Positions 6,203-15,227 of a stretch of 22,425 nucleotides of DNA are shown one piece after another. Location of the stretch: positions 1 to 22,425 of IMG/VR virus record IMGVR_UViG_3300014495_000250; one strand, written 5' to 3'. The position numbers were made by a program, and so were the translations under genes. The notes under the pieces were generated by a model. It was not told the origin of the DNA. It made no database searches and worked only from the letters and a program-made list of their open reading frames with translations. The stretch is from a virus. Position 1 is the stretch's first letter, and each line of letters starts with the position of its first letter.

Positions 6203-8506
6203 GTGCGGCAACTGAGAATTCTCTGTGTGTTAACGATTATCGCCTTTGCAGCGCTGGCACTGTATGTCGCGTTGCAGACTCCGTCCTCGCGAGCGCAAAG
6301 CTCAAGCCTGATCGCCGCTATTCAGGCAAATGAATCTGAGCCTGTTGCTGTTCCACGTTTAGTGGCTGCAGCATCCGCAAACGGTACTTCGCCCGCAGTC
6401 GTTGCCTCTAACATTGGTATTCGAACTCTCGCGGTTAGTTCAAAAGATGACAACGCTTCCACATTGCCTGACGCGTCAGCAACGACTGAGCTTTACCTGA
6501 CAGCCATCGACCGGCCGGATCGCATTTTCTCCTTTGCCTTTCGCAACAGTCCCGCGCTCCTTTCCGCGACCGTCGGCAAGATTCTTGCCGTGCCTTTCGT
6601 CGGCACAGGCGCCATTGGTTCCGTCGGCGATGGCGGCGCTGCCCCTAGATCCGAACTCGATCTGAGTCAGAATCAATTCACCATGCGCAGCGGCGTGGCA
6701 GTTGCCCCAGACGGAACTTTCTTTATCGCTGACACCGGTAACGCTACCATTCGCGAAGTGGCGGGACCTGCTTCCAGCGAACCAGGAATTATTCGAAGCA
6801 TCGCCGGAAGGTGGGCGCCACGACAAAACGTGGAACTTGCCGAACCCATGGGCATCGCGCTCGATCGCGCCCAAAATCTCTATATCGCTGATCGCGGAAT
6901 GAATGCGATTTTGGTGCTGTACGGCTCGGCGTCACCGAAAGCAGGCGAGCTTGCGATTCTCGCGCATATGGTGTCGCCTGCCAGCGTCGGCGTCAGTCCC
7001 GATGGCACCACCCTCTTTGCATCGTCGGCAGATTCCGGAGCCGTGGTTGTCATCAATACGCAAACCCATGCATTGCGCTCTGTTGCTGGAGCTGCGGACT
7101 CTCTATTCGCTTCTGCGCTTCAACATTTGGAGGGCTCTCGAAATATCCCGGCGGGCCTGGCGGTCGACGGAGGCGGAAATTTATTCATCGCCTATAGCAG
7201 CCCCCGTGCTTCCTACGACCAGATCCTGCGGCTCGATGCCCTTTCGTCTCATTGGACCGTAGCGGCGCGCGGCTTGAGTGGTCCCGGCGACATTTCATTC
7301 GACCGCCAAGGTGACCTATTCGTCGCCAATCAGGGGACCCGCCAAGTACTAGAATTCAAAGGTATGGGTGATCCCGCCACCGGCGTCACGCTCACACCTC
7401 CAGCCCCGTGCGCCAGTGGGACTACTACATTCTGCGATCAGCTGATCGGCGGGACCAGTTCGCCTCTCCCATTTGAGCTCAGCAACAACACAGCCAGCGC
7501 GATCACAGGCATCACACCAAGTTTCACGGGCGGTAAGACACCAGATTTCACAATCGCAAGTTCTTCGTGCGCCTCGTCGCTCGCTGCTGGTGCGAGCTGC
7601 GCTCTCAATATCGCCTTCGTGCCCACCGCTAATGCGACTAGCTCCTGCGGTGCTGGTTTTGCTCCGAATAGTCGCTGCTCAACGGTGTCGGTGGATTACA
7701 ACGGCGCCACTGCGCCAGTAACCGCGTCGGTCAGCGGAATTGCTGACGATTTCCAAGTCACCTGCATGTCTACATCGATGTTTACGTGCCCGCCGCTGTC
7801 GAACGGGGCCCCGTATCAAATCACAATCGCACAAGGCGCCTATGGCACATTTCAGCTGCAGATTGTTCCAGACCACACCTTCAGCGGAGTAGTGACACTG
7901 ACGTGTCCCACAGGCTTGCCCGTCGCTCCGGCCGGAACAATTGGAAGCCCAACCACCTGCGGCATCTCGGCTGGTACCTCAGTGACGGAACCGCTAGTGA
8001 ATACACTCGCGCTCAATGTCACCCCGGGTACCGCCGTTCCTTTTAACGTCACATTCCAAACCACCACAACAGCTGGAACTCAAACTTTGCCCCCGACGAC
8101 TACATCGACATCAACGAGTGAGCGTCAACGCGCTGCGTTATTTTCAGGAGCTTATAATGGTGGCCGAGGCGGTCCGTGGCTTCACAGCCTGCGCACTTCA
8201 ATCGCAGCTCATCAGGTCGACCGTACGGGTGTGCTCGAGTCGTTAAAGATCCCAACCCTTCTGCTAGCAGCGCTTGTGCTCGTGATGCTTCCGCTGTTTC
8301 ATCCAAGAAACTCGCGTCCCTTGGGCGGTTTAGCACCGGTATTCGTGCTTGCTTCATTCGGGGCGCTACTCGCTGGATGCCATCACAGCTCCACCAAAGC
8401 CAAACCCGTAATACCGTACACGCCAATGGGAACCTACACGTTAACAGTGCAGGGTTCCGCCCAGAACGCATCGCGGGGATTTACGGTTACCCTGGTAGTG
8501 GACTAG
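6203..8506 (+). CDS. Exported NHL beta-propeller protein with Ig-like domain and C-terminal membrane segments
   Basis: The frame is open from TTG at 6119 (795 residues). I prefer GTG at 6203, which puts a signal peptide at the N terminus (RILCVLTIIAFAALALYVAL, cleavage near SSRAQS). Five NHL-type blades follow at about 192-215, 244-268, 288-312, 345-372 and 389-414 of the long form, with motifs such as GTFFIADTGNATIREV and NLYIADRGMNAILVLYG. Residues 425-545 resemble the ASPM-SPD-2-hydin-type 'choice-of-anchor' fold with paired Cys. A second beta region, two hydrophobic segments (711-727, 737-753) and a closing GTYTLTV strand domain follow. This layout is common in acidobacterial surface proteins. 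It probably sits in the envelope, but its ligand is unknown. It runs against the phage operon and overlaps the 3' end of the adaptor gene by 20 bases. Confidence 0.8.
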   Translation: MRQLRILCVLTIIAFAALALYVALQTPSSRAQSSSLIAAIQANESEPVAVPRLVAAASANGTSPAVVASNIGIRTLAVSSKDDNASTLPDASATTELYLTAIDRPDRIFSFAFRNSPALLSATVGKILAVPFVGTGAIGSVGDGGAAPRSELDLSQNQFTMRSGVAVAPDGTFFIADTGNATIREVAGPASSEPGIIRSIAGRWAPRQNVELAEPMGIALDRAQNLYIADRGMNAILVLYGSASPKAGELAILAHMVSPASVGVSPDGTTLFASSADSGAVVVINTQTHALRSVAGAADSLFASALQHLEGSRNIPAGLAVDGGGNLFIAYSSPRASYDQILRLDALSSHWTVAARGLSGPGDISFDRQGDLFVANQGTRQVLEFKGMGDPATGVTLTPPAPCASGTTTFCDQLIGGTSSPLPFELSNNTASAITGITPSFTGGKTPDFTIASSSCASSLAAGASCALNIAFVPTANATSSCGAGFAPNSRCSTVSVDYNGATAPVTASVSGIADDFQVTCMSTSMFTCPPLSNGAPYQITIAQGAYGTFQLQIVPDHTFSGVVTLTCPTGLPVAPAGTIGSPTTCGISAGTSVTEPLVNTLALNVTPGTAVPFNVTFQTTTTAGTQTLPPTTTSTSTSERQRAALFSGAYNGGRGGPWLHSLRTSIAAHQVDRTGVLESLKIPTLLLAALVLVMLPLFHPRNSRPLGGLAPVFVLASFGALLAGCHHSSTKAKPVIPYTPMGTYTLTVQGSAQNASRGFTVTLVVD

Positions 8507-9212
8507 CTCCTCGGCCCCGGTGTCCATAGGGCTTTCGGCGTCGCCCTTTAGTTTGCTCCGGCCTTATATAACGATTGATCAAATTCTCGATCGCCGTTTG
8601 AGCCGCGCCCAGTAAATCTACCGCTAACGCCCGCGCACCGCGTGACCTGGCTGCCAGTGCCGCCGTCGCATATCCTAAAGCATCCGTAGCCGATCGAATT
8701 TGCACTGGATCTGTACCCAGAGTCTGCTCCGGAAGCACCTTTTCATAACGCACTCGCACGGTAATCGACTGCGTCGCGCCGATTAGATTAATTTTGTCCT
8801 CCCGCCACTCCCACAACCGCAGGTAGGTGCTCGGCTGCAGGTTCAACATGCTCCCGCCGCTTGTGAATTTCTCCATGGGTACAAGAACATCCGCGGTATT
8901 CGCCGTCGCTCGTTCCCACAGCATGTGCGGCATCAGGCAATCGGTTGGAAGTTGCGGACTTGAAACGTCGCTGATCTCCAAGTTTGTCGCACCCGTCGAA
9001 CTATTTACATCCAGCTCAATGTCTTGCTGCTCCACCAGTACGCTCACCCCATTTTCTGCCAACTCGCGCTGCAACCCGCGATATGCCGAATTCAGAAGCG
9101 GCATCAGAAGCGCGTCTGTGAACACCACGCCCGCCGAATCGTTCACCAGTGCTCGCACCAGCGTTAGAGCGTCCTCGGCTTGCGAGTACGCCGTTGTCGA
9201 TAGTACGGGCAT
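8487..9212 (-). CDS. Phage head-tail adaptor-like protein (T7 gp11-like candidate)
   Basis: This encodes 241 residues from ATG at 9212, with GGAGG six bases upstream. The N terminus (SQAEDALTLVRALVNDSAG) and the following helix (LLMPLLNSAYRGLQRELAEN) look like the helical core of adaptor proteins that seat on the portal. A beta-rich middle follows (ISDVSSPQLPTDCLMPHMLWERA, WEWREDKINLIGA), then a long helix (SATDALGYATAALAARSRGA) and a basic tail (KGRRRKPYGHRGRG). T7 gp11 is 196 residues with a similar helix-beta layout. In the operon it precedes the 117-residue protein and the nozzle-like gene, once the inserted NHL gene is ignored. Its 3' end overlaps that gene's 3' end tail to tail. The adaptor role is inferred. 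Confidence 0.65.
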   Translation of the reverse strand: MPVLSTTAYSQAEDALTLVRALVNDSAGVVFTDALLMPLLNSAYRGLQRELAENGVSVLVEQQDIELDVNSSTGATNLEISDVSSPQLPTDCLMPHMLWERATANTADVLVPMEKFTSGGSMLNLQPSTYLRLWEWREDKINLIGATQSITVRVRYEKVLPEQTLGTDPVQIRSATDALGYATAALAARSRGARALAVDLLGAAQTAIENLINRYIRPEQTKGRRRKPYGHRGRGASPLPG

Positions 9213-9385
9213 GAATCCTCCGATTTGGTATATTCGGACGTGCTAACAATCGCGGCCAACTGGATCGGCGCTTAGTCGCAAATCACTATCGAAGCTTTGT
9301 TGCAGACGACCGACCCATACAAGTCGCTTGCTCGTTATTGGAGCTGCGATACGATGATCTGCTCAGCTAGTCCATGAAATTTGCA

Positions 9386-9391
9386 AGGAGG
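9386..9391 (+). promoter_or_regulatory. Shine-Dalgarno site that sets the GTG start of the RidA-like gene
   Basis: AGGAGG ends four bases before GTG at 9396. The TTG at 9381 lies upstream of this site and would have none. A weak -35/-10 pair (TTGCTC, 16 bases, TACGAT) lies at 9328-9355. Confidence 0.6.
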
Positions 9392-9395
9392 GATT

Positions 9396-9692
9396 GTGGC
9401 CAACAACGAAAAACGTGAATACATATCCCCGCCTGCGGGTATGGGCGATCTGCCATTCAGCAACGCGGTAGCAGTCGGAAATACTCTCTTAACGCGCGCC
9501 GGTTTCAGCATGCAAGACATTGTATCCATGACGATATTCTGCCCCGATCTCTCCCTCTATGATGTGTTCAACAAAGTCTATCGCAATTTTCTCCGTCCGC
9601 CATTTCCGGCGCGCGCATTCATCGGCTCGGGCCCTCTACTCTTTGGAGCGCACTTCGAAATCCAGGCAATCGCGGTGAAAGGCGGCGACTAA
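9396..9692 (+). CDS. RidA/YjgF-family protein with an internal deletion
   Basis: This encodes 98 residues from GTG at 9396. RidA proteins are trimeric enamine/imine deaminases that clear reactive products of PLP enzymes. The N-terminal strand (LPFSNAVAVGNTL) and the C-terminal half (MTIFCPDLSLYDVFNKVYRN, then FPARAFIGSGPLLFGAHFEI) match the family, including the conserved Pro-Ala-Arg whose Arg binds the substrate carboxylate. After L31 the usual strand and first long helix (the 'SGQxxxDPxTG' to 'VLxNxxAxL' region, about 30 residues) are absent, and the frame jumps directly to LTRAGFSMQDIV. Family members are about 125-130 residues. The reading frame is kept, so a protein may be made, but the fold and trimer are probably lost. 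It is a plus-strand gene among minus-strand phage genes. Confidence 0.75.
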   Translation: MANNEKREYISPPAGMGDLPFSNAVAVGNTLLTRAGFSMQDIVSMTIFCPDLSLYDVFNKVYRNFLRPPFPARAFIGSGPLLFGAHFEIQAIAVKGGD

Positions 9693-9715
9693 AAAACCTG
9701 GATGCAATTCCCGCG

Positions 9716-10093
9716 TCACTGGCCGCCGCTTACGACCGGGATTTCTTTCTGCAAAAATGGAACTTTCGCCGCAGCCCAGTCTGCGAGGCTATCGCCAGAT
9801 AACCCGAACATCGCAGCGGTGGCGTGGCCCGGCTCCAGCGTGAAATTCGCCGGAATCCCCAGCGCCCCGATTGCATGCGTCGCCGCATCCGGGTGGGCCA
9901 ACCAATACGAAAACGCAGCCGCGTTCACGAAGAATCGAATTCCCAGATTCAATGCATTAGTTCGCAACCATTCCGCACGTGTCTTCGTTCCTGAAATCGA
10001 CGATTGCGCCGATAAACTGGCGCGTTTCATCACATGCAACCCGTGCCCGGCAACAAATAGACCCCAGAAATGCGCGGATTCGGGTATGTGCAT
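9716..10093 (-). CDS. Unknown protein downstream of the beta-helix gene
   Basis: This encodes 125 residues from ATG at 10093. A TTG at 10114 would add seven residues, and a weak GAGA lies near it, so the start is uncertain. The sequence contains WGLFVAGHGLHVMKRASL near the N terminus and a hydrophobic stretch (LGIRFFVNAAAFSYWLAHP) that could be one membrane or amphipathic helix, followed by Gly/Ala-rich sequence and FLQKEIPVV near the end. I do not recognise the family. It follows the 1470-residue beta-helix gene by 24-45 bases on the same strand, so the two may be co-expressed, for example a fibre partner or chaperone. That role is a guess. Confidence 0.55.
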   Translation of the reverse strand: MHIPESAHFWGLFVAGHGLHVMKRASLSAQSSISGTKTRAEWLRTNALNLGIRFFVNAAAFSYWLAHPDAATHAIGALGIPANFTLEPGHATAAMFGLSGDSLADWAAAKVPFLQKEIPVVSGGQ

Positions 10094-10138
10094 ATGCGAG
10101 GGCGGATCAGGCAAGCAAATTCTCGAAATGTCGCCGAA

Positions 10139-13100
10139 CTAATTCGGATTCCCAACGCAGATGTACATAATCGTGTCGGTGCCGCTCGACTGCGTCAGAG
10201 TCAGAGTAGTCGCCGTCGTCTGTACCCGCACCGTCGCGATCGCGGAAGTATCGTTGGCGGTGCAAACCGGCGCCGAACTATAGGCGGTTGGAAATGTCAC
10301 GGCAGCCGCTCCTCCCACAAGCGCGACGGTGCCCGCAAAATTGGCCGCCCCTGCCTGATTCAAATGCTGCGACACACTTAGCGAACCATACACAACGGGG
10401 TTTTGGGAATCGTGTAATGGAGCAAGTCTTAAATCAGGCGTCACCGGACCTTGCGACAGGATCACGTCGTCAAAATAAACGTAGTTCCCCGCCGCTGCGG
10501 TATTTTCCAACAGAAACACCCGCATCGAATGGGCGACGGTAGTACTTAGCGAATATCCATTCGGCACGCGAAAAATCAATCCATAATTCCTCGTTGGTGT
10601 CCAGGCATTGGCAGTGCTCACCTGCCAGTCCGCTCCTGTCACGTTGCATCCGCAAGTAATCCCGTTGTTGTAGGTCATCGACGCATTTGTCGACTGCCAA
10701 TTCCCCGTCGCCGCGGAATGCCCATCGTAATTTATCGGAGCGAGCACCCTCGCATTGGTCGCTACGCTCGAGATCACATCTGCGGAAGTGCAGTTTGAGT
10801 CCCAATAAAAACGCAAGCCTGGCCGGAAGTTATTCGATGTCGACCCAGATGCCACGCGCATCATCAGCGTGTACTCCTTGGTCGCATCCACTTGAATGCA
10901 ACCGGAGTCAATGCCCAGCCCGGCGGTGGCACCGTCACCGACGCGCACATTGTAATTCCCCTGTGTATAGGCATCTACCGCCGGCGTGGCGCTGGACGAC
11001 GTATTCTGCAGATAAATCCCGCTGCCAGGCTGATTGATCGTTCCACCCGCCGCTACTCCCCCCCAGTAATAGAGTGAAGTTGTGTTTTGCCAACCTTCAA
11101 AGCTGCCGTTGCCTAGCAAATTGTCGCCGGCAAGATCGTTCATGCCGTAATGCATTGAAGGCGTCCAGTTATGCCCATTGTTATCCATCGCGACCATTGC
11201 CGTGGCCGGCTCGTTCGGCTTCACCTGGGTATTGTTCGTAATCGAAAGATAAGGATCAAGCACGTGAATGCCATCCGATGATCCATCGCTGGGAAATTGA
11301 TAACAGTTGTACACGTTCTCGCAACGATTATTCGGCCCAAACGTAATCGATGTAGCCCCGACGATGTTGAAACAAATCTGATTGAACGCTTGGGATGAAG
11401 TTTCGCAATCGTTGCCATACACTTCGTCATTGTTGGGATAATTGCCGCCTGAATCTTTCGCGAATGTGTATCCCGTCGAAGCCGCGGGCGGCAGCACGCA
11501 GGCATTCTGTTCCAACACCACGGCGTTGTACGTCCCCGTCAAAGAAAAACAAGCGTCGCCCGAACTCTCCGGCTGGAAATTGTTATGTTTGAATATCGTA
11601 TTCGACCCGTCGAACCCGCCGACCGACGAACTCCCGTAGACCCCGAATGAATTGCCGCCGGTACCGAGCTGTAGGTTATTGTTCTCAATATCTGAATGCC
11701 CGATTGCCGTCATGTCGATTACTTTTGAACTCGCTCCGTTGGCTTGAAGATACATCCCGAAGATATGAACGTAATTGATTTTGGATACCGTCGGATTCGG
11801 CTTTTTCACTACGGTGCATCCCGCTATCCCGCAACCGATATACCCAGAAGGGTCGGGCGCTGCGACGGTTCCCAGCCCACTCTCCTGATAGCCGACGAGT
11901 GATGCGCCGTCACCCGTCAATTCGATCGCATCCGTCGTCGCTGTATCTGAAATCACCAGCTGCGCTTGCCCCCACTCCAAGGTAGTGCCGGCGGGAATCG
12001 TTATATGGTGTGTCGCAGTCAGTGCTCCGAATAAACCGCGCGCATCACATACGCTAGACGATGCGGCGGCAGCTGCTAAACACGCGTTTATTTGCGCGCC
12101 CGCGTCCGACCCCGCAAATCTCTCGGCTTTTTGGACACTGTTCAAAGAGTTGACTGCGGCCGTGCCGTTCACGTCCAAATTGTATTGCGGATTTGTAGTA
12201 TTGACGCCCAACGATGTGGGTGTGAAACGATGCACGCTTCCCAGGGCCGTAGACAACCTTAACGCTCCGTTGCCTGTAGGAATTGAGGTCATTAATGTAC
12301 TATTCGTCGATGCGCCGGTTACAAACAGAGCTCCATACTGCTGCGGACTCCAATAGGCGGTGCCCACCATGCTGGGCGTCGTAGTCAGGCTCACGCAGTA
12401 GCCTACAATTGCACTTGTTCCTGCTGCGGGCAGGGTCCATGCGACAGTTAAAGCGTTGTTAGGTCCCCCAAGTACCACCCCAGCGCTCTGGATCGACTCC
12501 ACAGATTGATGTGTGCAATTATCCGACGTCGAGCTCACCGTTGAGTAGTAGGTTCCCGCTGCAAGTGCGCCTCCCGTCGTTGCTGTGCCGACAACGTTGA
12601 TAGGCGGATACAGCGGTGCAAACTCCACATCGATCGTCCCCGTGCTGTTTTCCGCAAATGATGCGCCGAAACCAAACATACTTCCGGTGCTGAACATATA
12701 GCCCAGAGCCGGATCGATCGCCACAGTTGCGAACCGGCTGCCTGCTGCAGTCGCACGAAAGGCGGGACCGGTGTCGTCGCCGAGTGGAAATAGATCGCTA
12801 CGCAATCGATCCGAATTGCTCGTAGTGACGATGAAATCCAGGCCATTGGAAGTCTGGGAGGAGCATCCACCAACGGGCATTCCGTTCGCATCCACAACCC
12901 ACGTTGAGGCCTGCGGTCCTCCATAAACCTGGCATTGTGTGAGCGTTCCCGCGTCCATCCTCACCGCGGGCCCCTGCCCAGCGTTGCCGGCGAAACTGTT
13001 GACAATATAAACTCCTTGGAGAATGGAACCTGAAGAGTTGAACTCCATCAGCGCGTTCGTCGGTGTAGTCGCGTCGGAAGTCGTCACATTGTCGAATGTA

Positions 13101-14551
13101 ATTTCGGACATCGACGGCATAGCAGTTCCGCCCGGATTGCCGGTGGCATTGGTAACCGTGAAAAAACTCGTCGCCGGGGATTCAATGGCCGACATATTTC
13201 GGAACACGAAGTTCCCTGGTCCGCTTCCCAGCGTATTTACCCGTTGTATGTACTGAAAACCACCACCGGTCCCTTGAACGTTGGTGAAATAAGCCAATCC
13301 CGCCAAAGGCGCTTCGCCGCTGAGCGGCGTCTCGCCCGTAAAGATTGCGATCGATTGGGATCCAGAACCTGCCTGTAAACATCCTCCATCCATAAAAAAC
13401 CAGAAGGTATTCGTAATTTTTAAGGGCGTATTGTCGGTCTTACCCGTTACGTTTGTGGTTAAACATACGTTATGCAGCACATTTTCAAGCGAGTCATAAA
13501 TATTCATGGCCTGGTTTTGCCCATTGATCGTCAAATTTTCGAACGTGTCCGTAGAGCTGCTGGGATATGTCATAGAGAACACGGCTGCGCCGTTAGGATT
13601 CGCGCCGCTGTTGGCGATCAAACGAACCTGCGGCACACGATTGAACTGCGCGCCGCTCTCCGCGCTCCCGGTACCATTTCCGCCTATAAAATGTAGGGCA
13701 CCGCACGGCAGCGGGAATATCGCCGCCGTCGACGGCAATTGCGGCTGCGACAGTTTATAAATGCCAGGCGGAAAGAAAATGCTACCCCCCGCAGTGTTAT
13801 TACTATAGCCGTTGCACACGAACGTTATTGCGGCTTGGATAGCCGCAGTATCATCCGTCACGTTGTCTCCCTTTGCGCCAAATGCAGTCACGTCCACACG
13901 TGGCCTGGGTCCCGTCACCGTTTCGTTCCCCAGCACGCTCAGCGTTGACGGCGAAAATATCCCAGGATTGAAGCTGGTGGTGGTCAACGTTCCAGCTATC
14001 GACGCGTTCCCTGCCACGCTCAGATTTCCACCCAGTGTCAAACCAAACGCAGAAATGTTATTTCCAGCGCCTGACGAAGAAACGTCGGCTGGCAAAATCA
14101 CATCGGGATATGTAATCGTTCCCGGGATTTGGGGCCCGGTAATCTGCAGCAGGTAACGGCCAGCGGGCGCATAAAAGTGATAGTTGCCAATGCCGTCAGC
14201 CTGGAAAGGGTTCGAAGATGTCACCGTCAGCGTTGCATCGGTATATACCGTCGCAAGAGGGCTGCATGGCGTCCCGGTTGCTGTTGTCTGGCACACCGTT
14301 ATGGTCGCGCCCGAAATTGGGTGACCCGAAGGTCCAAAAACTATATCGTCCCGTCTCGATCCCTGTGCATTTGTCGGTAGCGCCGCCGGCAGCATCAAAG
14401 CGCACAGGAAAATAAAAAGCGCCAAGGCTTTGAGAGCCGTAATCTTTGCGGATAATTTATTATGCGCCTCCGCAACGCTAAAACGCACACACTTACGCGC
14501 AGAAGTCATTCCCACCGCCACCGTGTGATTTTTTTCACGCAAAAGTCGCAT
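10139..14551 (-). CDS. Giant beta-helix (pectate-lyase-like) fibre or surface protein with signal peptide
   Basis: This encodes 1470 residues from ATG at 14551. An ATG at residue 15 is an alternative, and neither has a clear ribosome site. A signal-peptide-like hydrophobic run lies at 38-58 (LKALALFIFLCALMLPAAL) with a likely cleavage after PTNAQ. Residues 68-153 form an N-terminal beta domain. A pectate lyase 3/GH28-like right-handed beta-helix begins near 219 with the typical VTAFGAKGDNVTDDTAAIQAA. A second helix-like region begins near 810 (GSDAGAQINACLAAAA). A jelly-roll carbohydrate-binding-like segment starts near 1145 (NLLGNGSFEGW), and a Cys-containing tip ends MYICVGNPN. Beta-helices of this kind bind or cut host polysaccharide in phage tailspikes. 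A secretory signal is unusual for a virion fibre, so it may instead be a cell-surface protein. No lyase active site was assigned. Confidence 0.8.
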   Translation of the reverse strand: MRLLREKNHTVAVGMTSARKCVRFSVAEAHNKLSAKITALKALALFIFLCALMLPAALPTNAQGSRRDDIVFGPSGHPISGATITVCQTTATGTPCSPLATVYTDATLTVTSSNPFQADGIGNYHFYAPAGRYLLQITGPQIPGTITYPDVILPADVSSSGAGNNISAFGLTLGGNLSVAGNASIAGTLTTTSFNPGIFSPSTLSVLGNETVTGPRPRVDVTAFGAKGDNVTDDTAAIQAAITFVCNGYSNNTAGGSIFFPPGIYKLSQPQLPSTAAIFPLPCGALHFIGGNGTGSAESGAQFNRVPQVRLIANSGANPNGAAVFSMTYPSSSTDTFENLTINGQNQAMNIYDSLENVLHNVCLTTNVTGKTDNTPLKITNTFWFFMDGGCLQAGSGSQSIAIFTGETPLSGEAPLAGLAYFTNVQGTGGGFQYIQRVNTLGSGPGNFVFRNMSAIESPATSFFTVTNATGNPGGTAMPSMSEITFDNVTTSDATTPTNALMEFNSSGSILQGVYIVNSFAGNAGQGPAVRMDAGTLTQCQVYGGPQASTWVVDANGMPVGGCSSQTSNGLDFIVTTSNSDRLRSDLFPLGDDTGPAFRATAAGSRFATVAIDPALGYMFSTGSMFGFGASFAENSTGTIDVEFAPLYPPINVVGTATTGGALAAGTYYSTVSSTSDNCTHQSVESIQSAGVVLGGPNNALTVAWTLPAAGTSAIVGYCVSLTTTPSMVGTAYWSPQQYGALFVTGASTNSTLMTSIPTGNGALRLSTALGSVHRFTPTSLGVNTTNPQYNLDVNGTAAVNSLNSVQKAERFAGSDAGAQINACLAAAAASSSVCDARGLFGALTATHHITIPAGTTLEWGQAQLVISDTATTDAIELTGDGASLVGYQESGLGTVAAPDPSGYIGCGIAGCTVVKKPNPTVSKINYVHIFGMYLQANGASSKVIDMTAIGHSDIENNNLQLGTGGNSFGVYGSSSVGGFDGSNTIFKHNNFQPESSGDACFSLTGTYNAVVLEQNACVLPPAASTGYTFAKDSGGNYPNNDEVYGNDCETSSQAFNQICFNIVGATSITFGPNNRCENVYNCYQFPSDGSSDGIHVLDPYLSITNNTQVKPNEPATAMVAMDNNGHNWTPSMHYGMNDLAGDNLLGNGSFEGWQNTTSLYYWGGVAAGGTINQPGSGIYLQNTSSSATPAVDAYTQGNYNVRVGDGATAGLGIDSGCIQVDATKEYTLMMRVASGSTSNNFRPGLRFYWDSNCTSADVISSVATNARVLAPINYDGHSAATGNWQSTNASMTYNNGITCGCNVTGADWQVSTANAWTPTRNYGLIFRVPNGYSLSTTVAHSMRVFLLENTAAAGNYVYFDDVILSQGPVTPDLRLAPLHDSQNPVVYGSLSVSQHLNQAGAANFAGTVALVGGAAAVTFPTAYSSAPVCTANDTSAIATVRVQTTATTLTLTQSSGTDTIMYICVGNPN

Positions 14552-14619
14552 CCGTTAAGCCTCGCGCTTGTCGGTCCGCTGAATATGAATTCTAATTCCC
14601 ATCCTGCCCTAACAGCTAC

Positions 14620-14636
14620 GCCGGTACGCTACCGGC
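14620..14636 (-). terminator. Perfect 7-bp hairpin after the zinc-ribbon gene
   Basis: GCCGGTA and TACCGGC pair with a three-base loop. It lies 18 bases beyond the minus-strand stop at 14655 and before the beta-helix gene start at 14551. No T-run follows on either strand, so an intrinsic terminator is doubtful. It could be a weak terminator, an mRNA-stabilising stem or chance. Confidence 0.25.
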
Positions 14637-14654
14637 AGCCATAATCGTCGTAAC

Positions 14655-14954
14655 CTACGCCTCAGTCTTAGTCTCGGTACGCATGCCATTCGTGGCCTTT
14701 TCGTACCCTGGAACCGCACCCAAGCCGAGTCCGTGCTTCGCCGCTTTTTCAGCGTTCAGAATCGCTCTGCAGTGTTTGCACACCGCGACTCCCTGTTTCA
14801 CTTTTTCTCCACACGCAGGACAGTCATCCATACGCATAGGCACATATGCCCACTCGCGTTCAACACCCAGCGCAATCGCCGCCCGCCGGTGAAGGTCGGA
14901 AATCTCCCGGAATGAATGCCCGCGCGCCCACATCGTATCGCCGTCCGTAACCAA
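14655..14954 (-). pseudogene. Truncated phage protein with a C-terminal zinc ribbon
   Basis: The frame from TTG at 14954 encodes 99 residues. A helix (FREISDLHRRAAIALGVE) leads to a zinc ribbon, C45-P-A-C48 and C59-K-H-C62, with ten residues between the pairs, then a polar tail. The frame upstream adds YLLIYQRL and then meets TAG at 14976-14978. Proteins of this type that I recall from phage head operons carry a longer helical N-terminal part reading into this sequence, so the gene appears cut off at about 14980, where unrelated sequence begins. The zinc ribbon is intact. Function is unknown, and zinc or DNA binding is only possible. Expression would depend on the TTG or on readthrough from upstream. 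Confidence 0.55.
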
Positions 14955-15227
14955 TCGCTGATAAATCAGCAGGTACTACAGATCCTCACACCGGGCGTAG
15001 CACTTCGGATCATCGATTCTTACATCGTTACGGCAACCGGAACCGGCGGCGCAGTAAACTGGGCTCTGGTCAACTCCAGTCTCTCCACTCTTGTCGACAA
15101 TTTCATAGCTTCCGGTCTAATCCATCTCACGCCATCGCTCACGGTCACGCAGATTAAGTCGTTTACAAGCTCGCTGGCACAAATTATCAGCAACTACAAG
15201 CTTTCGACCAATCGCGCCTCATTGTAG
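14916..15227 (+). other. Open reading frame of uncertain coding status
   Basis: This plus-strand frame has ATG at 14916 and gives 103 residues. From about residue 20 it reads like real protein (LTPGVALRIIDSYIVTATGT, then VNWALVNSSLSTLVDNFIAS), with predicted helices and hydrophobic spacing. The first 20 residues overlap the zinc-ribbon gene antisense and look like noise. No ribosome site precedes the ATG, and I do not recognise the peptide. The minus strand here is full of stops. It may be a fragment of a foreign gene whose start was lost when this stretch joined the phage operon. Confidence 0.25.
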
